Positions 48,120 through 56,722 of a stretch of 64,000 bases of DNA are shown piece after piece. The notes beneath the pieces are model-generated. The model worked only from the letters and a program-made list of their open reading frames with translations. It did not search any database and was not told where the DNA came from. Numbering within the stretch: the stretch's first letter is position 1; each line of letters begins with the position of its first letter. The stretch is from Paenibacillus monticola. GTDB lineage: Bacteria; Bacillota; Bacilli; Paenibacillales; Paenibacillaceae. Location of the stretch: the NCBI RefSeq assembly GCF_009664975.1, contig NZ_WJXB01000003.1:434001-498000 (forward strand). The letters are read 5' to 3'. Made by a program: the position numbers and the translations under genes.

Positions 48120-48323
48120 ATTTTTATTTCTCCTTCGCCTGAGTTTGGCCTGCCCGTTCCCCCAGTTGAAGCAAGGAAACGATTAAACGCTCAATCTTTA
48201 GGATATCCCTCAAGCCTAGGGTCGCCAATGTCCGACTGTAATGGAGTTATGTGTATTTATACGGAGTTGGAGATTTCAACAGTTCACTAAAAATGTCTTC
48301 ATTTCTGTCTTGTTATACAAAAA
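48120..48323. other. leader/promoter region of the GH65 operon
   Basis: No gene. A ribosome site (GGAG, from GAAGGAGAAATAAA read on the minus strand) precedes copy A. I cannot pick a confident promoter. A long palindrome follows at 48324. Confidence 0.5.
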
Positions 48324-48367
48324 AGCATTCGTAATCCATTAATTGTAATTAATGGATTACGAATGCT
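48324..48367 (-). terminator. perfect 21-bp palindrome with T run on the minus strand
   Basis: Arms 48324-48344 and 48347-48367 are perfectly complementary around a 2-nt centre (GT). On the minus strand the stem is followed by TTTTTTG, the shape of an intrinsic terminator. No minus-strand gene feeds into it, as fnr points the other way. It may be a leader terminator for the GH65 operon, the end of an unseen small RNA, or a protein-binding palindrome. Confidence 0.6.
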
Positions 48368-48436
48368 GAAATAACTGAAAATTACTCTTTCATACCCCGT
48401 TTTAGAGGAAAAGCATATTAAATCTCACACCTTTTG

Positions 48437-48517
48437 AGTGAAAATAATCACAATGTTAAAAATTCGACACTTTTCCGTGAAATTTCTTAACCATAAAGAG
48501 GAATTTCAAGGTATAAT
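48437..48517 (+). promoter_or_regulatory. fnr promoter with an upstream Fnr-like box
   Basis: A TATAAT -10 (48512-48517) puts the start near 48524. AGTGA-AAATAA-TCACA (48437-48452) matches the Fnr consensus at 9 of 10 but is centred near -79.5, too far for class II activation from this promoter. Autoregulation is possible. Confidence 0.5.
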
Positions 48518-48565
48518 TAATTTAAAATTTACTGAAAAACTGAGGGAATAAAGGGGATGTCGATT

Positions 48566-49285
48566 ATGATTAAAGAACATTATAATGTTATCGAAGCCCG
48601 CGGGAATACAAACTGTTTCTCCGAACAAAATTTTAACAGACTTTTAGTCACAATGAAAGAGCGCATGATCCCTGAAGGATCACACCTGTTCTGGGAAGGT
48701 GACTACTCGGATAAATTGTTTTATATCAAACGTGGACGGGTGAAGCTAACCAAATCAACAGATGAAGGCAAAGAACTGATTCTTTATATGTATCAGGCCG
48801 GCGACATGGTGGGTCAAGCTGACCCGTTCTTCAGCACAAAGCACAGCTTCACAGCTGAAGTTATTGAAGAAAGTGAAGTTGGCGTTATCGAGCAGAAGGA
48901 TCTGGAGATTCTTATCTGCCAGCATTGCGATTTTGCCATCGACTTTATGAAATGGATGGGTATTCACCACCGTCTCACACAGACGAAATTCCGTGATTTG
49001 ATGATGTACGGCAAACCGGGTGCTCTCTGCTCTACGCTGATTCGTCTGGGCAATACCTATGGTGAGAGAAGCGGCGAGAATATCCTGATCAACAAAAAAA
49101 TCACCCATACAGATCTGTCCAACATGATCGGTGCAACCCGTGAAAGTGTCAACCGGATGCTAAGCGATCTGCGTAAGAAGGACGCTGTAGAGTACGAGAA
49201 TGGCATGATTGTTATCAAGGATTTAGGCATGCTTCAAGATATTTGCCACTGCGAATTGTGTCCGAACGAAATTTGCCGTATTTAA
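48566..49285 (+). CDS. fnr: anaerobic regulator Fnr (Crp/Fnr family)
   Basis: A 239-residue oxygen-sensing activator. The cNMP-like beta-roll (about 20-140) is followed by a Crp-type helix-turn-helix with ITHTDLSNMIGATRESVNRML (about 180-200). The C-terminal CHCELCPNEICRI supplies the cysteines that bind the 4Fe-4S cluster in B. subtilis Fnr, unlike the N-terminal cysteines of E. coli FNR. ATG 48566 is preferred because AGGGG then has a 9-nt spacer. Candidate targets in this window: nirB, pflB, adhE and ric. Confidence 0.93.
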   Translation: MIKEHYNVIEARGNTNCFSEQNFNRLLVTMKERMIPEGSHLFWEGDYSDKLFYIKRGRVKLTKSTDEGKELILYMYQAGDMVGQADPFFSTKHSFTAEVIEESEVGVIEQKDLEILICQHCDFAIDFMKWMGIHHRLTQTKFRDLMMYGKPGALCSTLIRLGNTYGERSGENILINKKITHTDLSNMIGATRESVNRMLSDLRKKDAVEYENGMIVIKDLGMLQDICHCELCPNEICRI

Positions 49286-49362
49286 TTTCATAATATAGTA
49301 CCCTCTATTCACCTCATTGAAACATATATGGCCCAATATTCTGCATAATAAAATAGAGTGGT

Positions 49363-49393
49363 CAAATGCGCCCAAATCAGGGCGTATTTTTTT
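49363..49393 (+). terminator. rho-independent terminator of fnr
   Basis: ATGCGCCC-AAATCA-GGGCGTAT followed by seven T on the plus strand. The left end of the MITE-like element begins 4 nt later. Confidence 0.85.
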
Positions 49394-49396
49394 GTC

Positions 49397-49608
49397 TATA
49401 TAAGTTGACCATAAGATTTTCTAAACAGGCTTCATCGCAACTGCGGTGAATGTTTGGACTTCCGGCCGCTCTTGTCTCCGGATTTCTTGATTTATTCCGC
49501 GTTTGCGGATGAAATCCGGAAACAAAGGCGGTCGCTATCGCTCCTCCAGTTCCAAAATCCCCCTCCGTTACTTATGCCTTTTGTTAATTTTTTTGTTCAA
49601 CTTATATA
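49397..49608. repeat. MITE-like element, family R2, with terminal inverted repeats
   Basis: The element of about 212 bp is bounded by TATATAAGTTGACC and its inverted counterpart TATATAAGTTGAAC. The core has the same foldback as the copy at 43.3 kb but without the 42-bp extra segment. It lies between fnr and the NUDIX gene, directly after the fnr terminator. Confidence 0.85.
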
Positions 49609-49631
49609 TCCTATTTACCTTCCCACTTATC

Positions 49632-50096
49632 TTAATATTCAACAGCAAAAGGCAATATCCCGCTCATCAGCCATTCCGCTGCCAAGACAGCCACGGGCGA
49701 TGATGAGTCTAAGGAGATTAAGTGTAGGTCCACCCACTCTGTCCCCAGAGAATCCTGTCCCTCGAACATCGCGAGCTTTTGCGGCTCTTCATTCCCGATG
49801 ATCTCCACAGCATACAGAACAGCTATGTGATGCATGTGGGTAAACGATTCCTCTGGATAGCGCACAAAAAAATCAAAGGTGCCAAGGTTGCTGTTTGCCT
49901 TGACGGACAGCCCTGTTTCTTCCATGAACTCTCTCTCCAGACCCTTCAGCAATGACTCATTATCCTCCAATCTCCCGCCCGGAAGATCGTACCTTCCTGT
50001 GTAAGGACCTTTCCCTTTATGAATAACAAGCATCTTCCCAGCACGCTCGCAGACTCCATAAACTCCAAAGTGCCTAAAACTCTTCATTCCAGTCAT
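49632..50096 (-). CDS. NUDIX hydrolase
   Basis: A 154-residue hydrolase of nucleoside-diphosphate-linked compounds. The full Nudix box is present: GGRLEDNESLL followed by KGLEREFMEETGL (about 44-67), with the metal-binding glutamates. Substrate unknown. The ATG at 50096 has GAGAGG upstream; a second ATG three codons on is possible. It lies 24 nt after the TetR gene and may share its transcript. Confidence 0.9.
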   Translation of the reverse strand: MTGMKSFRHFGVYGVCERAGKMLVIHKGKGPYTGRYDLPGGRLEDNESLLKGLEREFMEETGLSVKANSNLGTFDFFVRYPEESFTHMHHIAVLYAVEIIGNEEPQKLAMFEGQDSLGTEWVDLHLISLDSSSPVAVLAAEWLMSGILPFAVEY

Positions 50097-50120
50097 GACA
50101 CCTCTCCATTCACTGCTACG

Positions 50121-50723
50121 TTATTTAGGGCCTATGGCATTTAATAAAGCAACCCCATTGACTATTAAGGGTACGATTCTTTGGGCTAAGGCAGACGGAG
50201 CTTCCGTTCTCCCCTCCAGATTCCAGCGATAGGTTACACCATAGATCGACCATCCTAACATGGTTGCAGTCGTTTCCAGCGTTTTTTCATCCGTAGTGTC
50301 GGTGACTTTAGTTATTAGTTGAAGAATAAATTTCTCTAATCGTTTCTTAATGTTTTCTTCAATGATCAGTGACACGGAATCATATTTTTTGACGCAGCTA
50401 TTGCTTGATTCATGATAATCACATAATGAAAAAATAAGTTGCTGAATGGTCTCCTCCGTCAAGGGTGCCTCAGCATCGATTCTTTGGAGAAAATACTCCA
50501 GAAACGCAGCTGCCAAAAGGGCTTCAAGCAGTGCGTATTTATCTGCAAAATGGGCATAGAACGTAGCCCGGTTAATGGTTGCTTTTCGGGTAATATCACT
50601 GATCGTCATCGTGTTGAAGTCCATGGTATGTAATAGCTCTGCGAAGGCATCCATAATTAATTGACGTGTTCGAATGACGCGCGGATCGTTTGGGTTTGGT
50701 GAAAGTTCAGCAGGCATCCTCAA
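50121..50723 (-). CDS. TetR/AcrR family transcriptional regulator
   Basis: A 200-residue repressor. The N-terminal helix-turn-helix (about 18-62) contains FNTMTISDITRKATINRATFYAHFADKYALLEA, here read as the usual TetR fold; the C-terminal ligand domain matches the TetR_C pattern with a cysteine in NSCVKKYD. TTG 50723 or ATG 50717 can serve as start, with AAGGAG upstream. It is divergent from the OYE gene, its most likely target. Confidence 0.9.
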   Translation of the reverse strand: MRMPAELSPNPNDPRVIRTRQLIMDAFAELLHTMDFNTMTISDITRKATINRATFYAHFADKYALLEALLAAAFLEYFLQRIDAEAPLTEETIQQLIFSLCDYHESSNSCVKKYDSVSLIIEENIKKRLEKFILQLITKVTDTTDEKTLETTATMLGWSIYGVTYRWNLEGRTEAPSALAQRIVPLIVNGVALLNAIGPK

Positions 50724-50884
50724 AACACTCCTTTCGATAAATCAATTATAAACGTAACATCCAACAATTTCACGCTCCTTTCGTATAAGCAACAAAAAGA
50801 GTAGATTGTTGGTTGAAGGTTACCTAGGAGATTGCTAAGATTGCACTCATACCCCGCTCGAACACAATATAGGAGGCGTTATTC

Positions 50885-51964
50885 TTGAGTAACCAACAGC
50901 AAAAAATTCATTCTACGGAAGCATTGTTTCAACCCTTTACTATTCATAATTTAACCCTTTCTACTCGTATCATAATGTCACCAATGGCCCGTGCCTTTTC
51001 TCCAGAGGGTGTGCCGGGAGCGGATGTAGCGGCTTATTATCGCCGGCGTGCAGAGAATGGTGTCGGTCTTATTATTACGGAAGGTGCAATGATTGAGCAT
51101 CCGGCTGCAACGAGTGAGCCGAGATTGCCTAACATGTATGGCGAAGCGGCTCTAAACGGTTGGGCTGAAGTGGTCAGACAAGTTCATGAAGCTGGTGGCA
51201 AGATTTTCCCACAAATTTTGCATATGGGCATGGTTCGTCCACTGGGAGCTCAGCCTAATCCGGAGGCTCTCTCGATTGGACCCTCGGGGCTGGACCTGGA
51301 AGGAAACAAAGTGACTGAACCGATGACAGAAGAAGAAATCGCCAGCGTCATACAGGCCTATGCTGAGGCAGCAGCAAATGCAAAGCGAATAGGCTTTGAT
51401 GGTATTGAACTTCACGGTGCTCATGGTTTTCTGATTGATCAATTCTTCTGGGAGAAAACAAATGAGCGGAGTGATCGCTATGGCGGCGACATGCTGAAAC
51501 GTGTGCAGTTCGCTGCCCAACTTGTTCAGGCTGTCCGTGCTGCTGTAGGCCCTGGCTACCCCATTGCAATGCGTCTATCCCAATGGAAAATGAATGATTA
51601 TAATGCGAAGCTGGTCGATACGCCGGAACAATTAGAGCAATTCTTGAGTGTGTTGGTCACAGCAGGTGTGGACATATTCCATTGCTCGACACGCCACTTC
51701 GGAGAGTCCGAATTTGAAGGTTCCAAACTTAGCTTTGCCGGATGGGTGAAGAAGCTTAGCGGAAAAACAACGATTACTGTAGGATCTGTAGGTATGGATA
51801 GTGATATGGATGATCTATTGGCGCGGCTGGACAACAATGAATTTGATCTGGTAGCCGTTGGGCGCGCACTTCTGGGCGATCCTGCATGGGCTACGAAAAT
51901 ACGTGAAGGCCGACTTCACGAACTTCAAGCTTTTACACCTGAAGCGGTTGGTACCCTGTTCTAA
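50885..51964 (+). CDS. NADH:flavin oxidoreductase, old yellow enzyme family
   Basis: A 359-residue FMN enzyme reducing activated alkenes (enones, quinones or similar). The TIM barrel has RIIMSPMARAFSPEG, the substrate-binding His/His pair in ELHGAHGFLIDQFFW (about 180) and TNERSDRYGG, and the FMN phosphate motif near VAVGRALLGDP. TTG 50885 follows AGGAGG with normal spacing. Its divergent TetR neighbour suggests induction by an electrophilic or toxic compound. Confidence 0.93.
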   Translation: MSNQQQKIHSTEALFQPFTIHNLTLSTRIIMSPMARAFSPEGVPGADVAAYYRRRAENGVGLIITEGAMIEHPAATSEPRLPNMYGEAALNGWAEVVRQVHEAGGKIFPQILHMGMVRPLGAQPNPEALSIGPSGLDLEGNKVTEPMTEEEIASVIQAYAEAAANAKRIGFDGIELHGAHGFLIDQFFWEKTNERSDRYGGDMLKRVQFAAQLVQAVRAAVGPGYPIAMRLSQWKMNDYNAKLVDTPEQLEQFLSVLVTAGVDIFHCSTRHFGESEFEGSKLSFAGWVKKLSGKTTITVGSVGMDSDMDDLLARLDNNEFDLVAVGRALLGDPAWATKIREGRLHELQAFTPEAVGTLF

Positions 51965-51975
51965 TCTCAAAAATA

Positions 51976-52022
51976 ATCAAAGGCTGCACTCGTGATCTAT
52001 TAGATCCGGGTACAGCCTTTTT
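51976..52022. terminator. terminator between the OYE gene and nirC
   Basis: AAAGGCTGCAC pairs with GTACAGCCTTT, followed by T run on the plus strand; inner GATCT/AGATC extends the stem. It may serve both convergent units. Confidence 0.8.
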
Positions 52023-52040
52023 GAATTGATCTAACGCACT

Positions 52041-52832
52041 TTAGCGGTTCTGGCGAATCCCACGCACGGGAGAGATCAACCAGTAAGCCATGCCAACAAA
52101 AACACCGCCGCCTATGATGTTGCCCAAGGTAACTGGAATCATGTTGTGCATCCAACCCGCTAATGTAATGGTCTCGGGGTGGTTTGGAAGGAGCAGTGCT
52201 ACGCTCAACAAGGTCATGTTGGCTACACTATGTTCATATCCGCTGGCGATAAAAGCAAACAGACACCACCAGATCAGAACAAGCTTGGCCGTTTCACTCT
52301 TGGCACGGGAGGACATCCATAAGGCTAGACAGACCAGCCAGTTACAGAGGATGCCGCGGAAGAACAATTCGGAGAACGGTAAACTCATTTTTTTGGCCGC
52401 AGCGGTAAAGATCAGATGCTCGGGGGGAATGGCCTTGAACAGTCCTGTACCTTGAATCAGCAGAGCCAAAATCACAGCGCCGGCAACGTTGCCTAGGAAG
52501 ACGATAACCCAGTTTTTCACGGTATCCCAGACACTGGTTCTGCCAGCAAGAGTACTGGCGGTAAAGTACATATTATTGCCAGTAAACAGCTCAGAACCTG
52601 CAAAGACAACAAGTGTCAGCGCAATCCCAAAGGACGCACCCATAATAAGCGGTTGAAAAGGGGATTTGACTGCCGCCAGCGGTGCTCCCAATGAAAAGAT
52701 AAGAATAATACCAATGCCTACATAAGCCCCAGCCAATAGTGCTGCCAGAAAGTACTTGGGTAAGCTTTCGTTCATTTTATCCCTTTTGCCCACTGCTACT
52801 TCTACGATATTCTCCACATTTTGCGTAAACAT
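52041..52832 (-). CDS. nirC: formate/nitrite channel, NirC type
   Basis: A 263-residue pentameric FNT channel with six helices. Key motifs are GSELFTGNNMYF (about 80), the N(W)-type re-entrant FFRGILCNWLVCLA, and GYEHSVANM (about 205) with the gating histidine. As the third gene of a nirB-nirD-nirC operon it should carry nitrite across the membrane for reduction. Gap to nirD is 51 nt. Confidence 0.92.
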   Translation of the reverse strand: MFTQNVENIVEVAVGKRDKMNESLPKYFLAALLAGAYVGIGIILIFSLGAPLAAVKSPFQPLIMGASFGIALTLVVFAGSELFTGNNMYFTASTLAGRTSVWDTVKNWVIVFLGNVAGAVILALLIQGTGLFKAIPPEHLIFTAAAKKMSLPFSELFFRGILCNWLVCLALWMSSRAKSETAKLVLIWWCLFAFIASGYEHSVANMTLLSVALLLPNHPETITLAGWMHNMIPVTLGNIIGGGVFVGMAYWLISPVRGIRQNR

Positions 52833-52883
52833 CCTACTCCACCCCGCCGTTTTCTATTTAATCTTGCAATTCTCAGCTTCTTT

Positions 52884-53204
52884 CTATAAGCTGACCCTAA
52901 CGGTTTCTCCTACAAGGGTGACTGGATAAGTTACAGCCTGACCCTGATCCGGGGCTTGCACCTCGCCGGTGCGCAGATCGATTTTCCAATCATATAGTGG
53001 ATCATACAGATAGTACCCAGATACGATTCCTTCTGCGAGTGGTCCACCTTTTGGATGAGGACTACGATTCTCTAGTGCATAAATGGTTTCGTCAGAGGCG
53101 CGGAATATAGCTAACTCCACATTGCCTGCGACAACTACACGGCCGATTCTAGGTAGAAAATCCGCTACTACTCCTACAATTACCTCTTGTTTGGTCAGTT
53201 CCAT
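52884..53204 (-). CDS. nirD: nitrite reductase small subunit NirD, Rieske ligands lost
   Basis: A 106-residue subunit with the Rieske fold of assimilatory NirD/NasE. The two ligand boxes read RSPHPKGGPLAEG and YDPLYDWKIDL, so the usual Cys-x-His and Cys-x2-His are Ser/His and Asp/Tyr. The protein has no cysteine at all, so it cannot hold a 2Fe-2S cluster. E. coli NirD also lacks the cluster. A structural role is expected. It lies 30 nt after nirB. Confidence 0.9.
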   Translation of the reverse strand: MELTKQEVIVGVVADFLPRIGRVVVAGNVELAIFRASDETIYALENRSPHPKGGPLAEGIVSGYYLYDPLYDWKIDLRTGEVQAPDQGQAVTYPVTLVGETVRVSL

Positions 53205-53234
53205 CGTTGTTCCTCCCCTTCTATAGCTACTTTG

Positions 53235-55661
53235 TTAAACCGTTGTCTTCTCAAAAAGTGCCGTACGCGTATTATCATCTTCCAGCATTTTCTTCCAAGG
53301 ATCTGTAACCTGAGCCAAGGCAAAATCTATCCGTGCAGCCAGCTCTTTACGGTTCATTTCATTGTCCATAATGGCTGTTTGGATCGTTTCCAGTCCCATA
53401 CGCTCTACCCACTCTGAGGTTCTTTCCAGGTAGTTGCCGGTTTCACGGTAGTATTGCATCACTGCAGAGCATACTTCCAGCAACTCTTCATCCGTCTTCA
53501 CCTTGCAAAAAGCATCAGCAATACGGGGCTTGATGCCGCCATTCCCACCGATAAATATTTCCCAGCCGCCGTCATTGCCGACGATGCCGATATCCTTCGT
53601 ACAGGATTCTGCACAGTTGCGCGGGCAGCCATTGACTGCTATTTTGAATTTAGCCGGAAAATCAAGACGTTCGTATTTACGCTCTATTAGCGCGCCCATA
53701 CCCATCGAATCCTGCGTACCAAAGCGGCAGAACTGCGAGCCTACACAAGTCTTGACGGTACGCAGAGATTTGGCGTAAGCATAACCCGATGGCATATCCA
53801 GCTCTTCCCAGACCTTTGGCACATCCTCTTTCTTCACCCCGATCAGGTCCAGACGCTGGCCTCCGGTTACCTTCACAACCTTCACATCATACTTCAACGA
53901 TACTGCGGCAATCTTCATCAAATCTTCAGGTGTAGTCACCCCACCGTACATCCGCGGAACGACCGTGAACGTGCCATCCTTCTGAATATTGGCGCCCATC
54001 CGTTCGTTTACAAAACGTGATTCCTTCTCATCCTCATGCGTGTCGGGATAAATCATACCCAGATAATAGTTAACCGCCGGACGGCATTTGGAGCAGCCTT
54101 CTGCCTGTTTCCAGTCCAGTACGTTCATGACCTCTTTAGTGGTTCTCAGGCCTTTGGTCGTAATCTCAGCGACAATCTCATCGCGACTAAGCGTTGTACA
54201 GCTGCAAATCCCCTGCTTCGCACCTTGCTGAAAGCTGTCTCCCAGCACGAATTGTAGAATTTGTTCTACAACCGGTTTACAGCCACCGCAAGAACGGGTA
54301 GCACCAGTACACGCTTTGATCTCATCAACGGTAGTGAAGCCGTTCTCGGTGACTGCGTCTACTATCGCTTTCTTGGTTACGCCGTTGCAGCCGCAGACAA
54401 TTTCTTCATCCGCCATGGCTTCAATGGACATGCTCTTCTTGGCACCACCGTCACCGCAGCAGCCGGTGCCCATAACCTCGGCATAAATCGCGTCAGTCAT
54501 TTCTGCACCTTGCTTAACCAGCTTCTGCAAGCTGGCTGATTCGGTCACATCGCCGAACAGGACCGCGCCTACAATGATATTATTTTTGAGCAAAATCTTC
54601 TTGTAGGTTCTCTTCCAATCATCCTTGGCTGAGATCACCGTATGTTCAGGAGAATCTATGAATTCACCAGCAGAAAAGACGTCTACGCCGGATATTTTAA
54701 GTTTTGTAGATACAACGGAGCCTTCATAGGGATTAGTTTCGACCCCGCACAGATGTTTAGCTAGTATCATTCCCTGCTCGAATAGTGGAGCGACCAGGCC
54801 GTAACACAACCCGCGATGCTCGGTACATTCGCCGACAGAATATACATTTTCCATTGAAGTTTGCAGATAATCATTAACCACAATCCCGCGATTTACCGTA
54901 ATTCCACTATCTTTAGCTAGAGCTACATTCGGCTTAATTCCGACAGCCATAACAACAAAGTCTGCAGCAAGCTCCGTATCATCACTGAAACGCAGGCCGC
55001 TAACCCGTTGTTCGCCCATCAATTCGACTGTTTGTTTGCCCATCGCGAATTTCACACCTTGACGTGTAAGTTCGGCTTGCAGCATGGAGGATGCATTGCG
55101 ATCGAGCTGGCGCTCCATCAGGTCCTCCATCAGATGCACAACCGTAACGTCCATCCCAAGGTTAACCAGTCCTTTGGCCGCTTCCAAACCGAGTAATCCA
55201 CCGCCAATGACAGCCGCCTTGCTGTACTGTTTGGCCGCTGCCAACATCGTTTCACAATCCGCGATATCACGGAAACCAACCACACCATCTTTATCACTAC
55301 CTGGAATAGGTAGTATGAACGAATTCGAGCCTGTCGCAATAATTACTTTATCGTAAGGAACTGCCATTCCGTTATCGGTGAATATTTGCTGGGAGGCTTC
55401 GTCAATTCTGGTGACTGTTGTTCCCGTGTGCAACGTAATGTTATTGTCTTTGTACCAATTCAAGTCGTTAAGTATAATATCTTCCACTGTTTTGCTGCCT
55501 TCAAGAACATAAGACAACATAATCCGATTGTAGTTGGGGTGTGGCTCACTGCCGAAGATGGTAATATCATACATACCGCCAAGCTTCAGTATCTGCTCGA
55601 TTGTACCTACGCCTGCCATACCGTTGCCGACCAATACTAGCTTTTCTCTGTTTGCTGTCAT
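53235..55661 (-). CDS. nirB: NAD(P)H nitrite reductase large subunit
   Basis: Reduces nitrite to ammonium with NAD(P)H. The 808-residue protein has an FAD/NAD domain (GNGMAGVG near 12, GGGLLGLEAAKGL near 152), two BFD-like 2Fe-2S regions (CGCNGVTK...CGGC near 420-465 and CSCTTL...CSKC near 490-525), and the siroheme/4Fe-4S domain with TCVGSQFC and CPRNCAESC (about 640-690). ATG 55661 follows GGAGG. The promoter carries two Fnr boxes. Confidence 0.96.
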   Translation of the reverse strand: MTANREKLVLVGNGMAGVGTIEQILKLGGMYDITIFGSEPHPNYNRIMLSYVLEGSKTVEDIILNDLNWYKDNNITLHTGTTVTRIDEASQQIFTDNGMAVPYDKVIIATGSNSFILPIPGSDKDGVVGFRDIADCETMLAAAKQYSKAAVIGGGLLGLEAAKGLVNLGMDVTVVHLMEDLMERQLDRNASSMLQAELTRQGVKFAMGKQTVELMGEQRVSGLRFSDDTELAADFVVMAVGIKPNVALAKDSGITVNRGIVVNDYLQTSMENVYSVGECTEHRGLCYGLVAPLFEQGMILAKHLCGVETNPYEGSVVSTKLKISGVDVFSAGEFIDSPEHTVISAKDDWKRTYKKILLKNNIIVGAVLFGDVTESASLQKLVKQGAEMTDAIYAEVMGTGCCGDGGAKKSMSIEAMADEEIVCGCNGVTKKAIVDAVTENGFTTVDEIKACTGATRSCGGCKPVVEQILQFVLGDSFQQGAKQGICSCTTLSRDEIVAEITTKGLRTTKEVMNVLDWKQAEGCSKCRPAVNYYLGMIYPDTHEDEKESRFVNERMGANIQKDGTFTVVPRMYGGVTTPEDLMKIAAVSLKYDVKVVKVTGGQRLDLIGVKKEDVPKVWEELDMPSGYAYAKSLRTVKTCVGSQFCRFGTQDSMGMGALIERKYERLDFPAKFKIAVNGCPRNCAESCTKDIGIVGNDGGWEIFIGGNGGIKPRIADAFCKVKTDEELLEVCSAVMQYYRETGNYLERTSEWVERMGLETIQTAIMDNEMNRKELAARIDFALAQVTDPWKKMLEDDNTRTALFEKTTV

Positions 55662-55717
55662 GGCTCTTGTGCCTCCTCAAAGCTTCTGGATTCTATCTCT
55701 CACTTCTACCTATTGAA

Positions 55718-55782
55718 ATTATACGTTTCAAATTTGAAGAGTGATGGTGATTCCAGTCACATCAAATGTGAAGGATTTCACA
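55718..55782 (-). promoter_or_regulatory. nirB promoter with two Fnr boxes
   Basis: The -10 TATAAT (55718-55723) puts the start near 55711. GGTGA-TTCCAG-TCACA (55746-55761, 9/10) is centred at about -42.5, the class II position. TGTGA-AGGATT-TCACA (55767-55782, perfect) is 21 bp further up. No -35 hexamer is needed or seen. Confidence 0.8.
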
Positions 55783-55827
55783 TTAATGCGTTAGCCGATG
55801 AGAGATTGCAGACAAGACGCACCAATA

Positions 55828-55864
55828 GCCAGATCCCCTGCTCCAATAGCAGTGGTGATCTGGC
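55828..55864 (-). terminator. hairpin terminator of the lipoprotein gene
   Basis: GCCAGATC pairs with GATCTGGC and an inner CTGCT/AGCAG extends the stem. It lies between the lipoprotein stop and the nirB promoter; the T run is weak. Confidence 0.6.
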
Positions 55865-55882
55865 ATTTATATCATCATAGGT

Positions 55883-56590
55883 TTAACGTGTTGTTAATGA
55901 AATCTCCAGCTCATCCTGGGGACGCAGCTTCATATCCACCCCGCTGTCCAGCAGTTGCTTGCCGTTCACCTTCAGCTTCCATATTTCATTGGTGAGTGGC
56001 GTATAGGCCTTAACGGAAACTACTGACCGGTTATTCTCAGCCAACTGAACGATTCCACTACTTTTCAACAAGCTTCTTACCGAGACATCCTCCGTAAACA
56101 GCATGACATACGAGTGGGTCAATTGTGCCTGCTCGCTTCCTCCGTTCACGATCAGAATCACAGACTGCAGTGGATCTTCACCGGTCTCTGATTTTACCGT
56201 TATTACGAGATGCGCATCCTTATCAACGGAGCTGTTAAAGTCTGCAACGTTAATTATTGCGCCATCTACCTGAAGCTCCCAGTCCAAACCCTTCCCTAGA
56301 GAAACGTCACTCACCGAGAGAATACGGGTGCCATCTTGAGCAAATTGCACAATCCCGCTGTCTTTCAGCAGCTCCCGGATCGTTATCCCTTTGTGGTAGG
56401 AGTCACCTAACTGCCTATCGGAGCTTTCGGCAAGCTCATTGTCGCCAATAAGCAGCGAAAATGTCGGAGGCTTAGTGCTAACTACGGCATAATCTCCGTT
56501 CGTCTTGTCCTCAACTAATGAAGAACATCCACCTGCTGTTATTAAAATAATCAATCCTATCAACAAGCGCCACAGAAGTTTTGTGGGCAT
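55883..56590 (-). CDS. lipoprotein with two DUF4430-like repeats
   Basis: A 235-residue probable lipoprotein; the hydrophobic leader ends at GGCSS (about 19-23). Two repeats of about 95 residues share RELLKDSGIVQFAQ / RSLLKSSGIVQLAE and WELQVDG / WKLKVNG, the layout of DUF4430 (transcobalamin C-terminal-like) domains. ATG 56590 has AAGGCGG 8 nt upstream, giving a proper signal peptide. Function unknown; the related fold binds cobalamin in some proteins, so a cofactor link is only a suggestion. Confidence 0.75.
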   Translation of the reverse strand: MPTKLLWRLLIGLIILITAGGCSSLVEDKTNGDYAVVSTKPPTFSLLIGDNELAESSDRQLGDSYHKGITIRELLKDSGIVQFAQDGTRILSVSDVSLGKGLDWELQVDGAIINVADFNSSVDKDAHLVITVKSETGEDPLQSVILIVNGGSEQAQLTHSYVMLFTEDVSVRSLLKSSGIVQLAENNRSVVSVKAYTPLTNEIWKLKVNGKQLLDSGVDMKLRPQDELEISLTTR

Positions 56591-56722
56591 TCCTGGCACC
56601 GCCTTCTCCCACCCGATGACAACTGCTAGCAGCCTTACAGGTATGGTAGTCACTTATGTATACTGACCCTTTCAGGATATCGCAAATTAGCCCGGTTCTC
56701 AATAAATAATATAGAGGACGAC

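Noticed and set aside
56591..56722. Cobalamin riboswitch before the DUF4430-like lipoprotein
   Set aside because: The region lacks the B12-box sequence and is only about 130 nt long.
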